Position numbers and translations under genes: made by a program. This document shows positions 13,723 to 25,192 of a stretch of 64,000 nucleotides of DNA, piece after piece. Each line of letters starts with the position of its first letter. Within the stretch, counting starts at the first letter, position 1. Where the stretch lies: positions 17,164,725-17,228,724 of the forward strand of contig NC_037593.1 in the NCBI RefSeq assembly GCF_003073045.1, given 5' to 3'. The notes beneath the pieces are model-generated. The model saw only the letters and a list, made by a program, of their open reading frames with translations, did not search any database and was not told the origin of the DNA. The DNA is from Pomacea canaliculata (lineage: Eukaryota > Mollusca > Gastropoda > Architaenioglossa > Ampullariidae).

Positions 13723-14659
13723 TGTCAGGAACGCAGTTTTTGTTTTTTTTGAATCTCACACTTTCACTTCGCGCACGCGTCCCCTTTCGTGTTCTTTCCT
13801 TCACTCACAAAAACACTTAGATTTGTCAAAGGCATTAAAAACTTTATAACAGTCAACATTAACTAAAGATATAGAAATGTCTGAGTCTTTCAGTTCGCTT
13901 CTAAATTATAAGATATACGTCAAATATCTTTCAATTCCCGAAATACTACAGCGCACAGGCTGCTCCAATCGTTCTCTTCATGTCCCAAGACGACATACAC
14001 ATGTTCCTTTCAATATTCTACGAACTGTCATATGTTTCTGAATATTTCATTATAGTCTTACTTACTCACATCCACAATTGCCACGTCTTCGTAAAATCCT
14101 CACTCACGAACGTTCAGCGGAAATCACATATACGTTCCGCAGCTTACTAATAATAGGTGCTGACTCAGCAGACACCTAACAGACGACTCAGAATATAGTT
14201 GCTGGAGTCAACACATGACCCAAAGCTGGCACCACAAATATATTCCAGGGGATCAACACATGATCCAGGGCTGGCACCACAAATATACGCTTGGGGATCA
14301 ACACATGATCCAAAGCTGGTACCACAAATAAACTCTTGGGGGGTCAACACATGACCTAAAGCTGGTACCACACATACATCCGCAGGGATCGACCCACACA
14401 ATATCCAAAACGAACACCACACACACTTTCTATCCGCCTCTCTTCCCTGCTCACAGCCGTCTGCTTTCTTCCAAATATTTTTTCACTTGCGTCTCCATCA
14501 AATTACGTCATTTTTTTGCGTCATAAAATGACGTCGGGTTCTGACGCGAAACCGCGACGCAACCAACACACTCATAAATGCAAGGCAAGGGCAACAATCT
14601 CTAAGAAAAGAAAAGACAGGGGCAACAACCTCCCGCCCCTCACAGACTGGTCCGTGACA
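13723..14659. mobile_element. Solo LTR in the copy 2 upstream block
   Basis: The 937-bp insertion starts TGTCAGGAACG and ends CCGTGACA (TG...CA ends) and is flanked by a perfect 5-bp target duplication GTCCG (13718-13722 and 14660-14664). The homologous site upstream of copy 3 (about 34300) is empty with a single GTCCG. This is what recombination between the two LTRs of a retrotransposon leaves. It contains the 45-bp minisatellite at 14208-14410. Confidence 0.85.
14208..14410. repeat. 45-bp minisatellite inside the solo LTR
   Basis: About four and a half units, starting at 14208, 14253, 14298, 14344 and 14389, each with a TCAACACATGA core followed by AAGCTGGTACCACA-like sequence. The unit length is a multiple of three, which is why an open frame crosses it on the minus strand; there is no other sign of coding. 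Confidence 0.85.
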
Positions 14660-16282
14660 GTCCGTCTGACCATTGCTGTGACTCATCAGACAGTGACAGG
14701 CAGGGAGTGTACACGTTGCCAGAGTGTTGACAATGTGGCTAAACTACGGCTTTACAAAATACAGTATAGTAAACTAATGTTTATGGTGACAATCCTGAGA
14801 AGTATAATCCACTGTGTGAAAAGAAAATCTCTCACTGTCTTTCCACAATGCGCTCGGGTTTTCCGTATTCAGTTTACTTTTCAGATGGGGGCCACAGTCT
14901 AAACGACAAATATATGTTTCTGCAGATAAAAGATTACTAAATAACTAAAAAATAACAAAGTACAGCTTACAGATATATATATTCTTATATTACAGTTCAA
15001 TACACAAATCTTATGAAAGACCTGTGACGAAGTAACTTTGCAGCGACAGTAGAGCACGGCGTCCAAGCAGGCAAACAAACAGTAAAATTAAGCTCATGAG
15101 ATGTTTACAACCGCTCAGATAAGTGAGATTTACACCATCCAGTGGGTTTTAAGTTAAAAGTTATTACAGCTTTTTACCCCCTTACCCTTTCTTGTCTAGT
15201 CCTGCAAAGCTTATATATTTTAAGCCATGTCCTACGGACAGTTTTCAACAAGCTAACAAAATAAAATGTTGTAAATTTCTAAATCACTGATGTTTAGGTC
15301 CTGCTTAGATTACAGTATTCCAACAAACTCTCCGTCCGACCTAATGACATGAGATAACCTTGGTCGTGCCCCTAGTCGGCTCTGGTACTCAGTCACCCGG
15401 ATGTGAGGGAGTCCACCCTGACAACCCCAGTATAAACAAGAATGTTAACAATAAAAAGTGAAATTTTTATGATCGTGAGTCACCTCTATAAGTACAAAAC
15501 TACAAAACTACAGAACGTGGAATCTCCATATCCAGTCGAGTCACCACCGTACACAGACGAGAGAACAGGTTCGTAAATAAATTAATCTGAATTTTTTTCA
15601 GAAAAAAATAGATATATTATTTTAGTTTAATTGTCTCTACTTAGATATTTGTTTCTTAAAACGCTTAACTACCATAACTGATAATGCGGACGTGAATTCG
15701 ATAAGTGTTCTCTCGCTTGAAGTTTGTCAGTGCTAAGAAAATGATATCTAACACCATTCATCGCTTCAAAAAAAAAAAAAAAAAGAAAAGAAAAAAAGCA
15801 AAAACAGCTAAAATCAACAACAACAAAGTGTCCCACTCAGTTTTTGCTCCCCAGTGTAGCCTAGTGGTAGAACCGGCCCTACCCACTGCTGCTCTGAGGG
15901 TATCCTGTAGAGAAAACATCTCCCGCACATAATTCATGTAAATCTAGTTGTTCAGTACCGAGCACGTGGGAAGATAGAAAAATGTCCGTTACAATAACGG
16001 CAATTTGACCCTCACCTTCTTAAAATGTTGGTTAAAATCGAGAATATGCTGAGAACATTTACAATTATATCAAGATGGGTCTGGCATCACTATGGCAAGG
16101 CAATGAATACAACAGTAGCTTATATCATTTCTTTTCTGCTGTTAGTCCTTTCTTAATAAGTGTTTATCCTGTGTCTGTGACCAGGGCGACAAAGCTGATC
16201 AATCTGTGGCACAACAACTGTTAAGTGCTAAAGGGAAGAAGAGAGGGATACCCCGAATATTGGAGTTCAGGGACAGGGAAGG

Positions 16283-19200
16283 ATGGCCCGGGTAGCTTCA
16301 CCCGTATTTCAGCTCTTGCTTACTGTGCTGGGCACATTAGCGCTGACAGGTGGTGAGGAAAGTAAGTTGAGTGTAATTAATGTTTGAGAAATTTACTTAG
16401 CTTGCATAGGTGAATAAGAAGACAAAGACAATGTGTTCATAACTGAAAGTCTGAAGCCTTATATTACAAGATCTTTACTGCGGGTGTCAGTACCTGTTAA
16501 CGGAGAAAGAAAAAGAGTCTAGTGTCTTCTTTTGATATCTGGTTATTGTTCTCTTGGGCGTAAGTATCAAATATGAGTACCGCAGGGCTTCTGCTAAGGC
16601 TAAATTCTTTCTTCAGATTTCTAAGAGGTCCCAGGCTAACTCTATGGGGTCCCTTTACAATGTGAAAAAAATAACAAATCAACATACTTTGCTCAACTGC
16701 CTTTCAGGCACACAAAGCACTGTAATGTCTAGTCAGAAACGGCGAGATTTCTGTGCCATGATGTCTGTGCAAGCATCTGTGATCAGCTTATGCTCACTGT
16801 ACTTGGGGTGCTCACTTTCTTTCCGTTTCTGAGACGATGATTTTAATTATGCTGTCCATGGTGGAACTCTTCCTGGTAAGGGAAAAATCTCAGTGCAAGG
16901 GAAGTAACTCTCACCTTGTAGCAGACGACAATAGATTGTGCTACGATGTCAGACACTATACTTACCCAATTTTTTATGTTCTTCACCCAAATTTAAAGGG
17001 GTCCCCTGGGACCCCATTGACGAAATTTGGAGGGGTCCTCCGAACTTTTAATGCGTACTGTACGCAATTTTTTGCGTAAGCAGAAGCCCTGCAGGACCCA
17101 AAGCTCGACCAGTTTTTCGTGTTTCTTGTTGCATTTGATTGATCAAGAGTCAATGATTTATTTGTGCAAGTGTATTCATCCGCTGTACAAAAAAGTGTAA
17201 GCATTAGTTTTAAGAAATAAATTTTAATATTTGATCAGCAAATATTCATGTTGCCTTCAATATTGTTACTGAAAACCGTTCCAAGCAATATGGCTTTTAT
17301 GGTTTGCACAATGCCATAATGTCACTATAAAAGATTCAGTAATGCTATTTATTTATCTACATTTTGAAAGCCAGAGACTTATCTGTCTGTCACCAGTACG
17401 AGTTCCCCCATCTATTGTGTCACCAGTAGAGCCACAGCAGCTAGTTTACTCAGAAAATAATAGGGTGGAGGTGAAGTGTAGTGCCACTGGACAACCAGCT
17501 CCTACGTGAGTATTCGTTGATAATATTTGACAATGTGACCCTAAAATTGTATATTTTTTAAAAGTCATAAAACAAATACCTTTTGGTGTTGACATCTTTA
17601 TTTCAGAGATAAGATTAAATCTCACTCAGCTTTTTATAGCTGGTTGGATTGTTTGTTTTACATTAAATATTTATTCATGGAGACTTCTTAGTCTGGTGGT
17701 TAGGGCTGTAGACTATGGAGCAGAAGTTTGGCGGCTTGAGGCCTCCTCTTGCCTGTGAGTGGTTACCCCTGTCCACTCAGCAGCTGCTACAAACTGGGAT
17801 GGTGGAGTGGGGAGGTCAATCTTCCAAGCGATTATCAAGATGATCTTTGTGCCTCCCGTCGTCTGTCGATGCGGGATTGACATGATGAACCTACCTTTTC
17901 TCGTTTTGCTCGGGCGCACACAACTTTTGCTCACAGACTGACGTTGGACATGCTCCTCGACTTGGCAGAAAAGATTCTCCTTACTCTACAAGTGATTCCT
18001 GAAAAACTCATTGTTTTCTATTAAATCTCTACAAAATGGCTTTGCACCTCAGTCGGTTAAATCGACTCTTCGTTACACTTGTTACAGAGTGCTAATGCAA
18101 TATTAATATTCCTCTTAAATTCAAAATATACAAAATACAAGTTTGTCTGTTAAAATCCAATGACTTAGAACATCTGCAAATCGTGTAAAAGTTGCCGAGA
18201 CACACACCACTCTCTCATCATGCCGAAAACGAGACAAAATGCCTACGAGTTTAAGTTGTAATAATTATACTTGCGGCTGATAAACCAGTGTGGCTTATTT
18301 GTTAAAAAAAAATTTCAAAACATTAAGTGGGTGTGTCTTACATACAGATGCGCTTAATAGACAGAAATTTACTGTAGTTCCTTTGTAGTAAACACTTGTA
18401 AAGCAGATATTTTAGTTTGGCGTTGTCAGTAGGTTATACTTGTGACAATGTGTTTCATTACAGATACAAGTGGACGTGGAACGGGAATGACATAAACAGT
18501 GATTATATCACATTCAGTACAACAACAGGAATCCTGACAATTCCTAGTCTCACTACAAGAGAAGAAGGCTTGTTTGTGTGTTATGCCAAAAGTACCTTTT
18601 CTAATGGGATGACAGCCACTGCTGTTTCTGCAACAGTAGAAATCCGAGTAGGCCGTGAGTACAGTTGACAGTTTGTAACAGTGTAATGGCACGTCTTACG
18701 GTCTTTGTATATTTTTCCCATCATCTTTTTTTGGTCAGTTCCTTTTTACTGCTGTCAGATTTTTACAAATATACAATGTGACAGGTTTATTTTACACTTT
18801 TCTATCATTATCGTGTCCTGAATGAGATTAGAATTACTGATGCGCAATCAGAACTTGGTTTGAAAATTTTGTATGCACTTCCCTGTTATTTTATCATCAA
18901 GTGTCACTTTTGAGTAATGCATATAGATTTTATCATTAGCCTTTTCAAAAATAACTATGGAAACTATGTGATGATTGTTTGGAACAGAATTAAACATGTG
19001 GTAGGTAGTAAGGAGGCAGCAACGGCCAAATGGAGCCACTAGAGAGCGAGGACAAAAAAGTAGAACAAAATAAACCCCACGAAAAATTAGAACACAAATT
19101 ATAACATAACAGCCACAGAGAGTCGATGAAAGGAGGGGAAGAGTTAGTTTTAAGTTAAAGAGAGAGACTAGGTTTCCGGAGAATATGGAGCTTCAATTCA

Positions 19201-20532
19201 AGGTAAGAGAACCAAACTCAAAAAAGTAATGTGGACCAAATGTTAGGAATGTGGTCCGAAGAATGCAAAGCCTGAGAGGAGCAAAGAAAAGAGGTTGAAA
19301 TGAAGCTAATTGGAGAGGTAAAGCCACTGTTAATCGAATCATGGAGTCTGTTGAAAATGATGGAATGGTCAATAGTGTTAAAAACAGCAGAAATATCAAC
19401 CAAGGGGAATAAGCAGACTTCACCTAAATAATTTAAAGGGGTGCAGATTTACCTGAAAAGGCAAGACTCACGACTAAAGGTTCATCACAACATTTGGCTA
19501 ACCACGTTTAGTGATAAAAATTATGTCCAAATCATGATTCTACATAAAGTCACAAACCCCATAGGCTTTGTTTCGTACCGATTGAGGGTTAAACAAACAA
19601 ATATTGAACTAGGTGGGACTCAAAACACACAATGTTATTTGTTAGAATTTCGGTCACTTGAATCTGAAAAATTGTCATGAGCATTTTATTTTTTCTTTAT
19701 CTTTTCCACCAGAGTCTCAATTGAAAAATAATCATCAAATGAAAATTGATTTAAGTCCATGCTTATGACTCAATGTTTGTTTTGTCATATCCAGGTGTAG
19801 AAGACTTTCTAAAAAGACCAATTGAGCCATACTCTGGTACTGAAGGAAACTATGTAAGGATTCCTTGTGACAAAAATCTTCCAGTGTACTATGGACCAAT
19901 CACTTTCAAGTGGTACACAGTTCTAGGTTCAAGAAATGATGAGGTTTTTCCAGATGAACACAAGTTCATTGATCAAGGAGGTAAATATGTTTTTCCCATT
20001 GCTATTGCCATTTACAAAAAGGATATTGGCTATTGCCGTGGATAGTCCTGGATTTTGCTATTGATGTATGTACTACAGTCATGTAACAGCCATGTGAAGT
20101 ACTATGTCAGAAAGATGTGGCGATATATTTCTGATACTGTTTATATATTTGTATATTATACACATTTCCCAGGCAATCTGCACTTCTCATACGTACTCAA
20201 GTCAGATGAGAGGGATGGAAGTACTGCATACAAGTGTGCAATCAGCAATATTAAGTCTAATGTCATCAGACTTGGCAACGAGAACAGCCTGACTGTCACA
20301 AGCACTGGACCTAGTAAGATACTGTAGTCATTATGATATAATGAAAGAACTTTACTGCGAGTAAAGCAAAGAATATTAACTCAGTTTTGTCATACTTAGC
20401 AATCTGTTTTCCAAATGAAGAGGCAAGTTAATTCTCATAACGTCTGCTCACGGATTTTTTGTTTTGTTTTGTTTTGTTTTTTGGTTTACATCCTCTTTGA
20501 TCTTCTGTAGTGTTCCCTGTATTCACGAAGTC

Positions 20533-20603
<71 letters not shown>

Positions 20604-23600
20604 CTTTCCCCATATGGAGACACGATCGATGCTCTTGACAAAGGGCAAAAGGAGAATAAAAGGGATGACAAAGACATACACCCGTGCAGAACATACATAT
20701 ACTCACATGTACAGTTAACACACACACATGTTAACATACAATGGACAGTTAATCGATATACTGCAGTTACCATACTCTCATAAGCAATCAAGTATCAGGT
20801 CTCGTGAAGTTGTTTGCTCTCAGCTCTCGGCGAACCTCGTAACCGTTGAATATTCGCAATCACGAAAAGATTCGAACTCGTTCTAGACGTAAGCGAAATA
20901 ATTCGCACGATATACGTCAGTGCTAATGTGTAATTTTCTCTCATATCTCCTTACTGATAATATGGATTGACAGTCGGTGGTAGATAACAGATAGACAAAA
21001 ATGAAGTTATTCGATAGGGTCCAATGTTTTTCATAATTTTTTTTCCCCAAGTAATATAGTGTACTAAAACACAAATAAAAAAAAATAAAAATAACTGTAA
21101 TAGTACTTAAAAAGACTTACCATGAAACATTAGAGCATTTGAAAGTAGTTTTTTGTCCGCAAGGCTTACTTGTTACTATAAAACCATGATTTATAAATAC
21201 AAATTATAGCCAATACAAAAACATTATTCCACAGATTCACACATAACCCAATTTTAATTTACTTGGTAACGATCGGCATTTTTTCTGTCATCTTGTGCCA
21301 TTTTCTCGCGTGGTCTGACAAAGGCCCTCGATCCATTTCTTCATAGTTGCTTTTGTTATTTAATTTTTTATTTAATGAAAAATACCTTTCTCTCTTTTAG
21401 TACTTAATCAAAGCCTGTGTTAGTTCAATTGTTTCTGTGTGAACGTGTATTAATATAGCAAAAATATATTTTTATCATTAGTATTTGGTGGAGCACGAAT
21501 AGGCGAGAATATTGTCTTTTAAGTTAGATAAGGGCCTTGTGCATTTCTGAGACTGAACCCGCATCATTACATGTTAAACAGAATCAAATATTTTCTTAAC
21601 ATTGATCAAAATTATGTGAAGACAGAACATTTTATTCCAGTTCCAAACTCTGCACCAAAGCTTCAGTACAGCACCTCTGTCTCATTCCTAACTGTGGAAG
21701 TTGGGAAGAACGCCACACTGGAGTGTGTCTTCAGTGGATAGTGAGTGTTTTTGCATACACAATTTTTCTTCACTATACCATCAGAATAATACTTTTAGAA
21801 AACGGAATGCATCTTTTTGCCATAATATGTTAATAAAAAATAATGTTTTACTTAAATATAAAGTCAAACACCTAATTCCTAATGATTTTCGTTTTGTTTT
21901 GTTTTGTTTTGCTGTGTTTTTGGTGTTGTTGTTGTTTTTGTTTTTTGTTTTTGCACAAGGCATAGCAAGCAACATCTCATCTGAAACAGTACTCAGAGTT
22001 ACATAGATAATAATAAGAATAGTAAAAGAAAATGTGTTTAAATATGGTGTTAGACTGATGTCTTACTCTTTTTTATATGAAGCATCTTTACTCAGCATGT
22101 ATTAATTAAAAAATTGATGATCTGCTTTAAGTCAAGGATCTGACATTTCTTTTTACTTTTCGCACTAAGCGTGTCATCCAGCATCCCATCAGAGACAGTA
22201 CCCAGAGTCACGTGGTATGACCAGGATGGACGAGCCATCACACAAGGAGGTCACTATGATATTACCTCAAATGGCCGAATTCTTACAATCATGAATGTGA
22301 CAGAAGATGATGAGAAAACCTACCGCTGTAGAGGAACCAATTCACTGGGTGCTGATGAAGGAAACCTGGCTCTCAATGTCACATGTACGCTGTCTATTAA
22401 TTCTTCTGAATTAATTTGAACAGACTTTTCCTTTCTGTTCGATCAATCGTCTTAAACCATTCTGAGCAATATTTTTTGTCATTCAGTCTTCTACAACCGC
22501 TTTATATATATATAAAGTTTTTCTTTCAATTATACGATATCATCTCTATGAAAAATTTTGCTTTACAATGTACAAAGTCCAGGAACGAAAATAAAGAGGT
22601 AGATAAGATAATGGCCGTCTGCAAGCCCATTAATTTAACAGATATCTCTACAACCAGCTCATCAGATGATGTTTCATTTATTGTCACTTCAATCATCTTC
22701 AGCGCGTCCTATCTGGGTACATCGTCTGGAGTCAACGACAGTTGTAGAAGGGAAAGATGCAGTGTTTCACTGTGTCACCCGGTCTGCGAAAGGTGAACAG
22801 AGTCCTAGTCAGCCAAAGTGGGCCCTGAATACAAATCAGATGGGCTCCACCTATGGTAAGGGAGCTTTGATTGTCTGGTGTGGTAAGCTTGACATTCAAA
22901 TGATTTGAGCAAAATAGTATGAGTGAAGCAGATTCTTCTTACGAGGCGGTTGGTGTGCACTTTGAACTTAAGCACATTCTGTTACTGTTAGATAATAAAC
23001 CTCACGTTTTTGCATGATCATGAGAAGAAGGGGAGAAAGAAAGAAAACTCTTTTAAACAGTTGTTGCTTTCATCAGTGATCTTTCTATTCATCAGAAGGT
23101 ACTGAATATCAAGATGACTTTCCTTGTTTGGTCTTACTCATTTCTGAATCTTCTAGCGGTGTATATTGTCTTTATCCATTACTTGTTTCAGATCCCAACA
23201 AGCACCAGTTCAATGCTGACAGGACCACACTGACAGTCAAGTTTGTTAACAAGAATAGAGACATCTCTTGTTACCAGTGCACTGTGGCTAACAGTGTTGG
23301 CATGGTTCATGATGATGGCTGTGTCAATGTTATTAGTAAGATTTACTTTCTTTAAAGCCTGATCATAAATACAGTAAGAAATAGAACACTTTAGGCTTTG
23401 GTAGAGTCAAGAGCATATCGGTATTAAAGTACTTCTGACAGAGATATTTCGGGGAAAAATGCAAACTTAAACATAAATGTCGGTATATCGGTAAAATCCT
23501 AAGAGATGTTGGAAAATCAAAGCTGTTTGTTTTCTCGCTTCTTTCTTCTTGCACTTCAATTCAAATTTAAACATGCACGTTTGTTTACTAAGCATAATAT

Positions 23601-24313
23601 ACCAGATGAGTATTATAAATAAACATTTAAACACACACCAGGATCATGAGTATAATTTCTTAGATTATTGAGAGCGAAACATGAGCTGTGTACTGTATTA
23701 CAGTAACCGACATCCAGCACACCGGAGAGAAAACATCAGTCTCGGTTCAAAATTATTAAACCCTGAATCTTTGTCTTCCATGCGCCACTCTCTTCTTATA
23801 TATCCCAGAGACGTTTCTGTTTTTAGTCTTAGTGTTTTGTTTCTTCGCCTTGTCGTACACAACACATGGCCTTGTATCAAATCTTCCCCTCTTTTCTATC
23901 AAAGTTTCAGCTGCTTGTATCAACTCTAGTTGTGTTTGCCTTTTCCAGAACCAATTGAGATCAAAGTGAGACCAGCAACTGAACAGTCGGTCATGAAGGG
24001 AGATGAAGTGGACCTGACTGTAGTGGCCACCACAGACCCACTCTATGCACCTAACATGACTTACTCCTGGATCTTCAAAAATGTGTCTTACACTGATGAC
24101 AGAGTTCCACCTTACGTGACCTTTGACTCTGTCAGCAAGAGGGCTTACATCAGCACCTCGGGGCTCACTGATGAGGAGTTCAGAAGCATTGGTGGCATTT
24201 ACCGCAGGGTTATCTCCCATCCAGTGGAGACGGTTCATGTTGATGTCAGTGTTGAGGCAGAACATGTACCTGTAGGTAGGTACAAACATTTTAATGGGTC
24301 TTGTGCTTTATAA
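16283..24313 (+). CDS. Secreted L1CAM/neuroglian-like multi-Ig protein, copy 2 (complete)
   Basis: Ten exons: 16283-16361 (signal peptide), 17397-17505 and 18464-18654 (Ig1), 19795-19980 and 20173-20313 (Ig2), 21641-21740 and 22170-22384 (Ig3), 22703-22855 and 23192-23335 (Ig4), 23949-24313 (Ig6-like). They total 1683 bases, 560 aa, with no stop. The start is the ATG followed by a hydrophobic core (FQLLLTVLGTLAL), a good signal peptide. Each of Ig1-Ig4 is split over two exons, as in the L1 family; most introns are phase 1. Ig4 has two extra cysteines (CYQC and a late DDGC). The terminal domain (TEQSVMKGDEVDL through RVISHP) has none. If the possible donor after 24275 is not used, the tail is VGRYKHFNGSCAL. 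No second terminal exon was seen downstream. AATAAA lies at 24581-24586. Probably secreted, function unknown; a contactin-type origin is the main alternative to L1. Confidence 0.87.
16583..17091. mobile_element. MITE with CAGGGCTTCTGCT ends, intron 1 of copy 2
   Basis: Ends are CAGGGCTTCTGCT and its inverse AGCAGAAGCCCTG. The inner part near the right end is rich in GGGGTCCC-type motifs. A shorter relative lies in opposite orientation at 47078-47252. The matching intron of copy 3 lacks it. No convincing target duplication was seen; the superfamily is uncertain (hAT-like ends). Confidence 0.75.
17681..17800. mobile_element. SINE-like head in intron 2 of copy 2
   Basis: It shares its left junction and first 110 or so bases with the SINE-like insertion of copy 1 (803) and then diverges. 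Its right flank cannot be aligned, so its end is not defined. Copy 3 has no insertion at this site. Confidence 0.45.
20533..20602. repeat. (ATT)n microsatellite, intron 5 of copy 2
   Basis: About 23 uninterrupted ATT units. The long open frames crossing it on both strands are artefacts of the repeat. Confidence 0.95.
21957..22005 (+). pseudogene. Exon 7 fragment in intron 6 of copy 2
   Basis: After a TTTGCACAAG stretch this segment would code IASNISSETVLRVT and then a stop; it matches the start of exon 7 (Ig3 second half). It breaks off after about 50 bases, while the functional exon 7 follows at 22170. It is a dead duplicate exon. Confidence 0.7.
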
Positions 24314-25192
24314 AAATAATTTTACAATTTTGTTGATTTAAAAGTAATTTTATGCCATTCTACATAATTTTTGTTCCGCTCAGAACGCAATAATTGGAAA
24401 AGTCCAAACAGTACTATCAGATTTAATTATCAACAGAACTATTAACCATTATTTTAAAATTTCTGTCGGAAAGTAAAGATAGTGTGATTTGCCTCGAATC
24501 GGAAAACCAGCAATCTCTGTGAGTCTAAAAGTTGAGTGAAATATTCCATAACACAACTGTTATAATAGTGAATAATCAACAATAAATAATTTCTGATCGT
24601 TTATAAATCATTTTCTGCTTTATTGTAATATTTAACTTGTTGTAATGGGCCAGTCTTAGCATGTACGTGTATAGGTGGATTGCTGTCTGTCTGCCAAGAC
24701 CAACACTTAGCGTCTTATGAAGTTCTCCGCTGTTAGTCTCGGCGAGCCTAAACAAAGAGTGTGACTAAACCGGAAGCTTTGTTTACACCAGCCTCGTTTT
24801 AGTAGTTAATCTGAAATGTGAATAAACCGGAAGCTTTGCAGTAGCATGCCTCATTTTAGTAGTTAACTGGAAAAAATAGTCTGCCAGCAGTCCAGTAATA
24901 TAAAAAGAGTCGGTGTACGTCATAATAGCGGAAGCGGAAGCATCCAACATGACAACCACGCGGCTGTTCGTGGTATTAAAACATTTGATAAATTAAGAGC
25001 CTAAAGAAATCTCCTTTTTATATATTAAAAATTATAAACCTCGAACATTCAATAAATGTATGGAATAGATTTTAAGATATATAACAACAAACGGAAGGTT
25101 TTTAGAAAACTATTCTCTTGTCCTATTTATTTGATGAAATCGAATCTTGAGAAAACAAAAACAAAATCTATAAAATAAAATTCCTGGGCTCC
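24314..25192. other. Spacer after copy 2
   Basis: Contains the 3' flank shared with copy 1 (to about 24485), an AATAAA at 24581-24586, the minus-strand repeat A and then unassigned AT-rich sequence up to the Harbinger terminus. No gene recognised. Confidence 0.5.
24663..24900 (-). repeat. Dispersed repeat family A, copy 2
   Basis: Reverse-complement relative of 12849-13032 and 63368-63612. Like the 63-kb copy it has an internal duplication around the ACCGGAAGCTTTG motif, which the 12.8-kb copy lacks. Confidence 0.7.

Larger units (their letters stand above)
12470..16184. repeat. Upstream block of the duplicated unit, copy 2
   Basis: This non-coding block is homologous to 33147-36898 upstream of copy 3. 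Shared landmarks include the CTGACAGTCGATGAATAAAC segment at about 12477/33149, a GT-rich run around 13430/33975, and the stretch around 15300-15600/35040-35340. It probably contains the promoter and first non-coding exon(s). A likely 5' UTR exon begins after the acceptor at 16184 and runs into the start codon at 16283. Main differences from the copy 3 block are the solo LTR at 13723 here and insertions at about 35450-35830 and 36010-36490 there. Confidence 0.7.

Noticed and set aside
14165..14422. Minus-strand protein with 15-residue cysteine-containing repeats
   Set aside because: It is the translation of a 45-bp minisatellite inside a solo LTR; the unit length being a multiple of three keeps the frame open.
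20464..20791. Proteins with long Tyr, Ile or Asn runs
   Set aside because: Frames through the ATT microsatellite on both strands, without splice or homology support.
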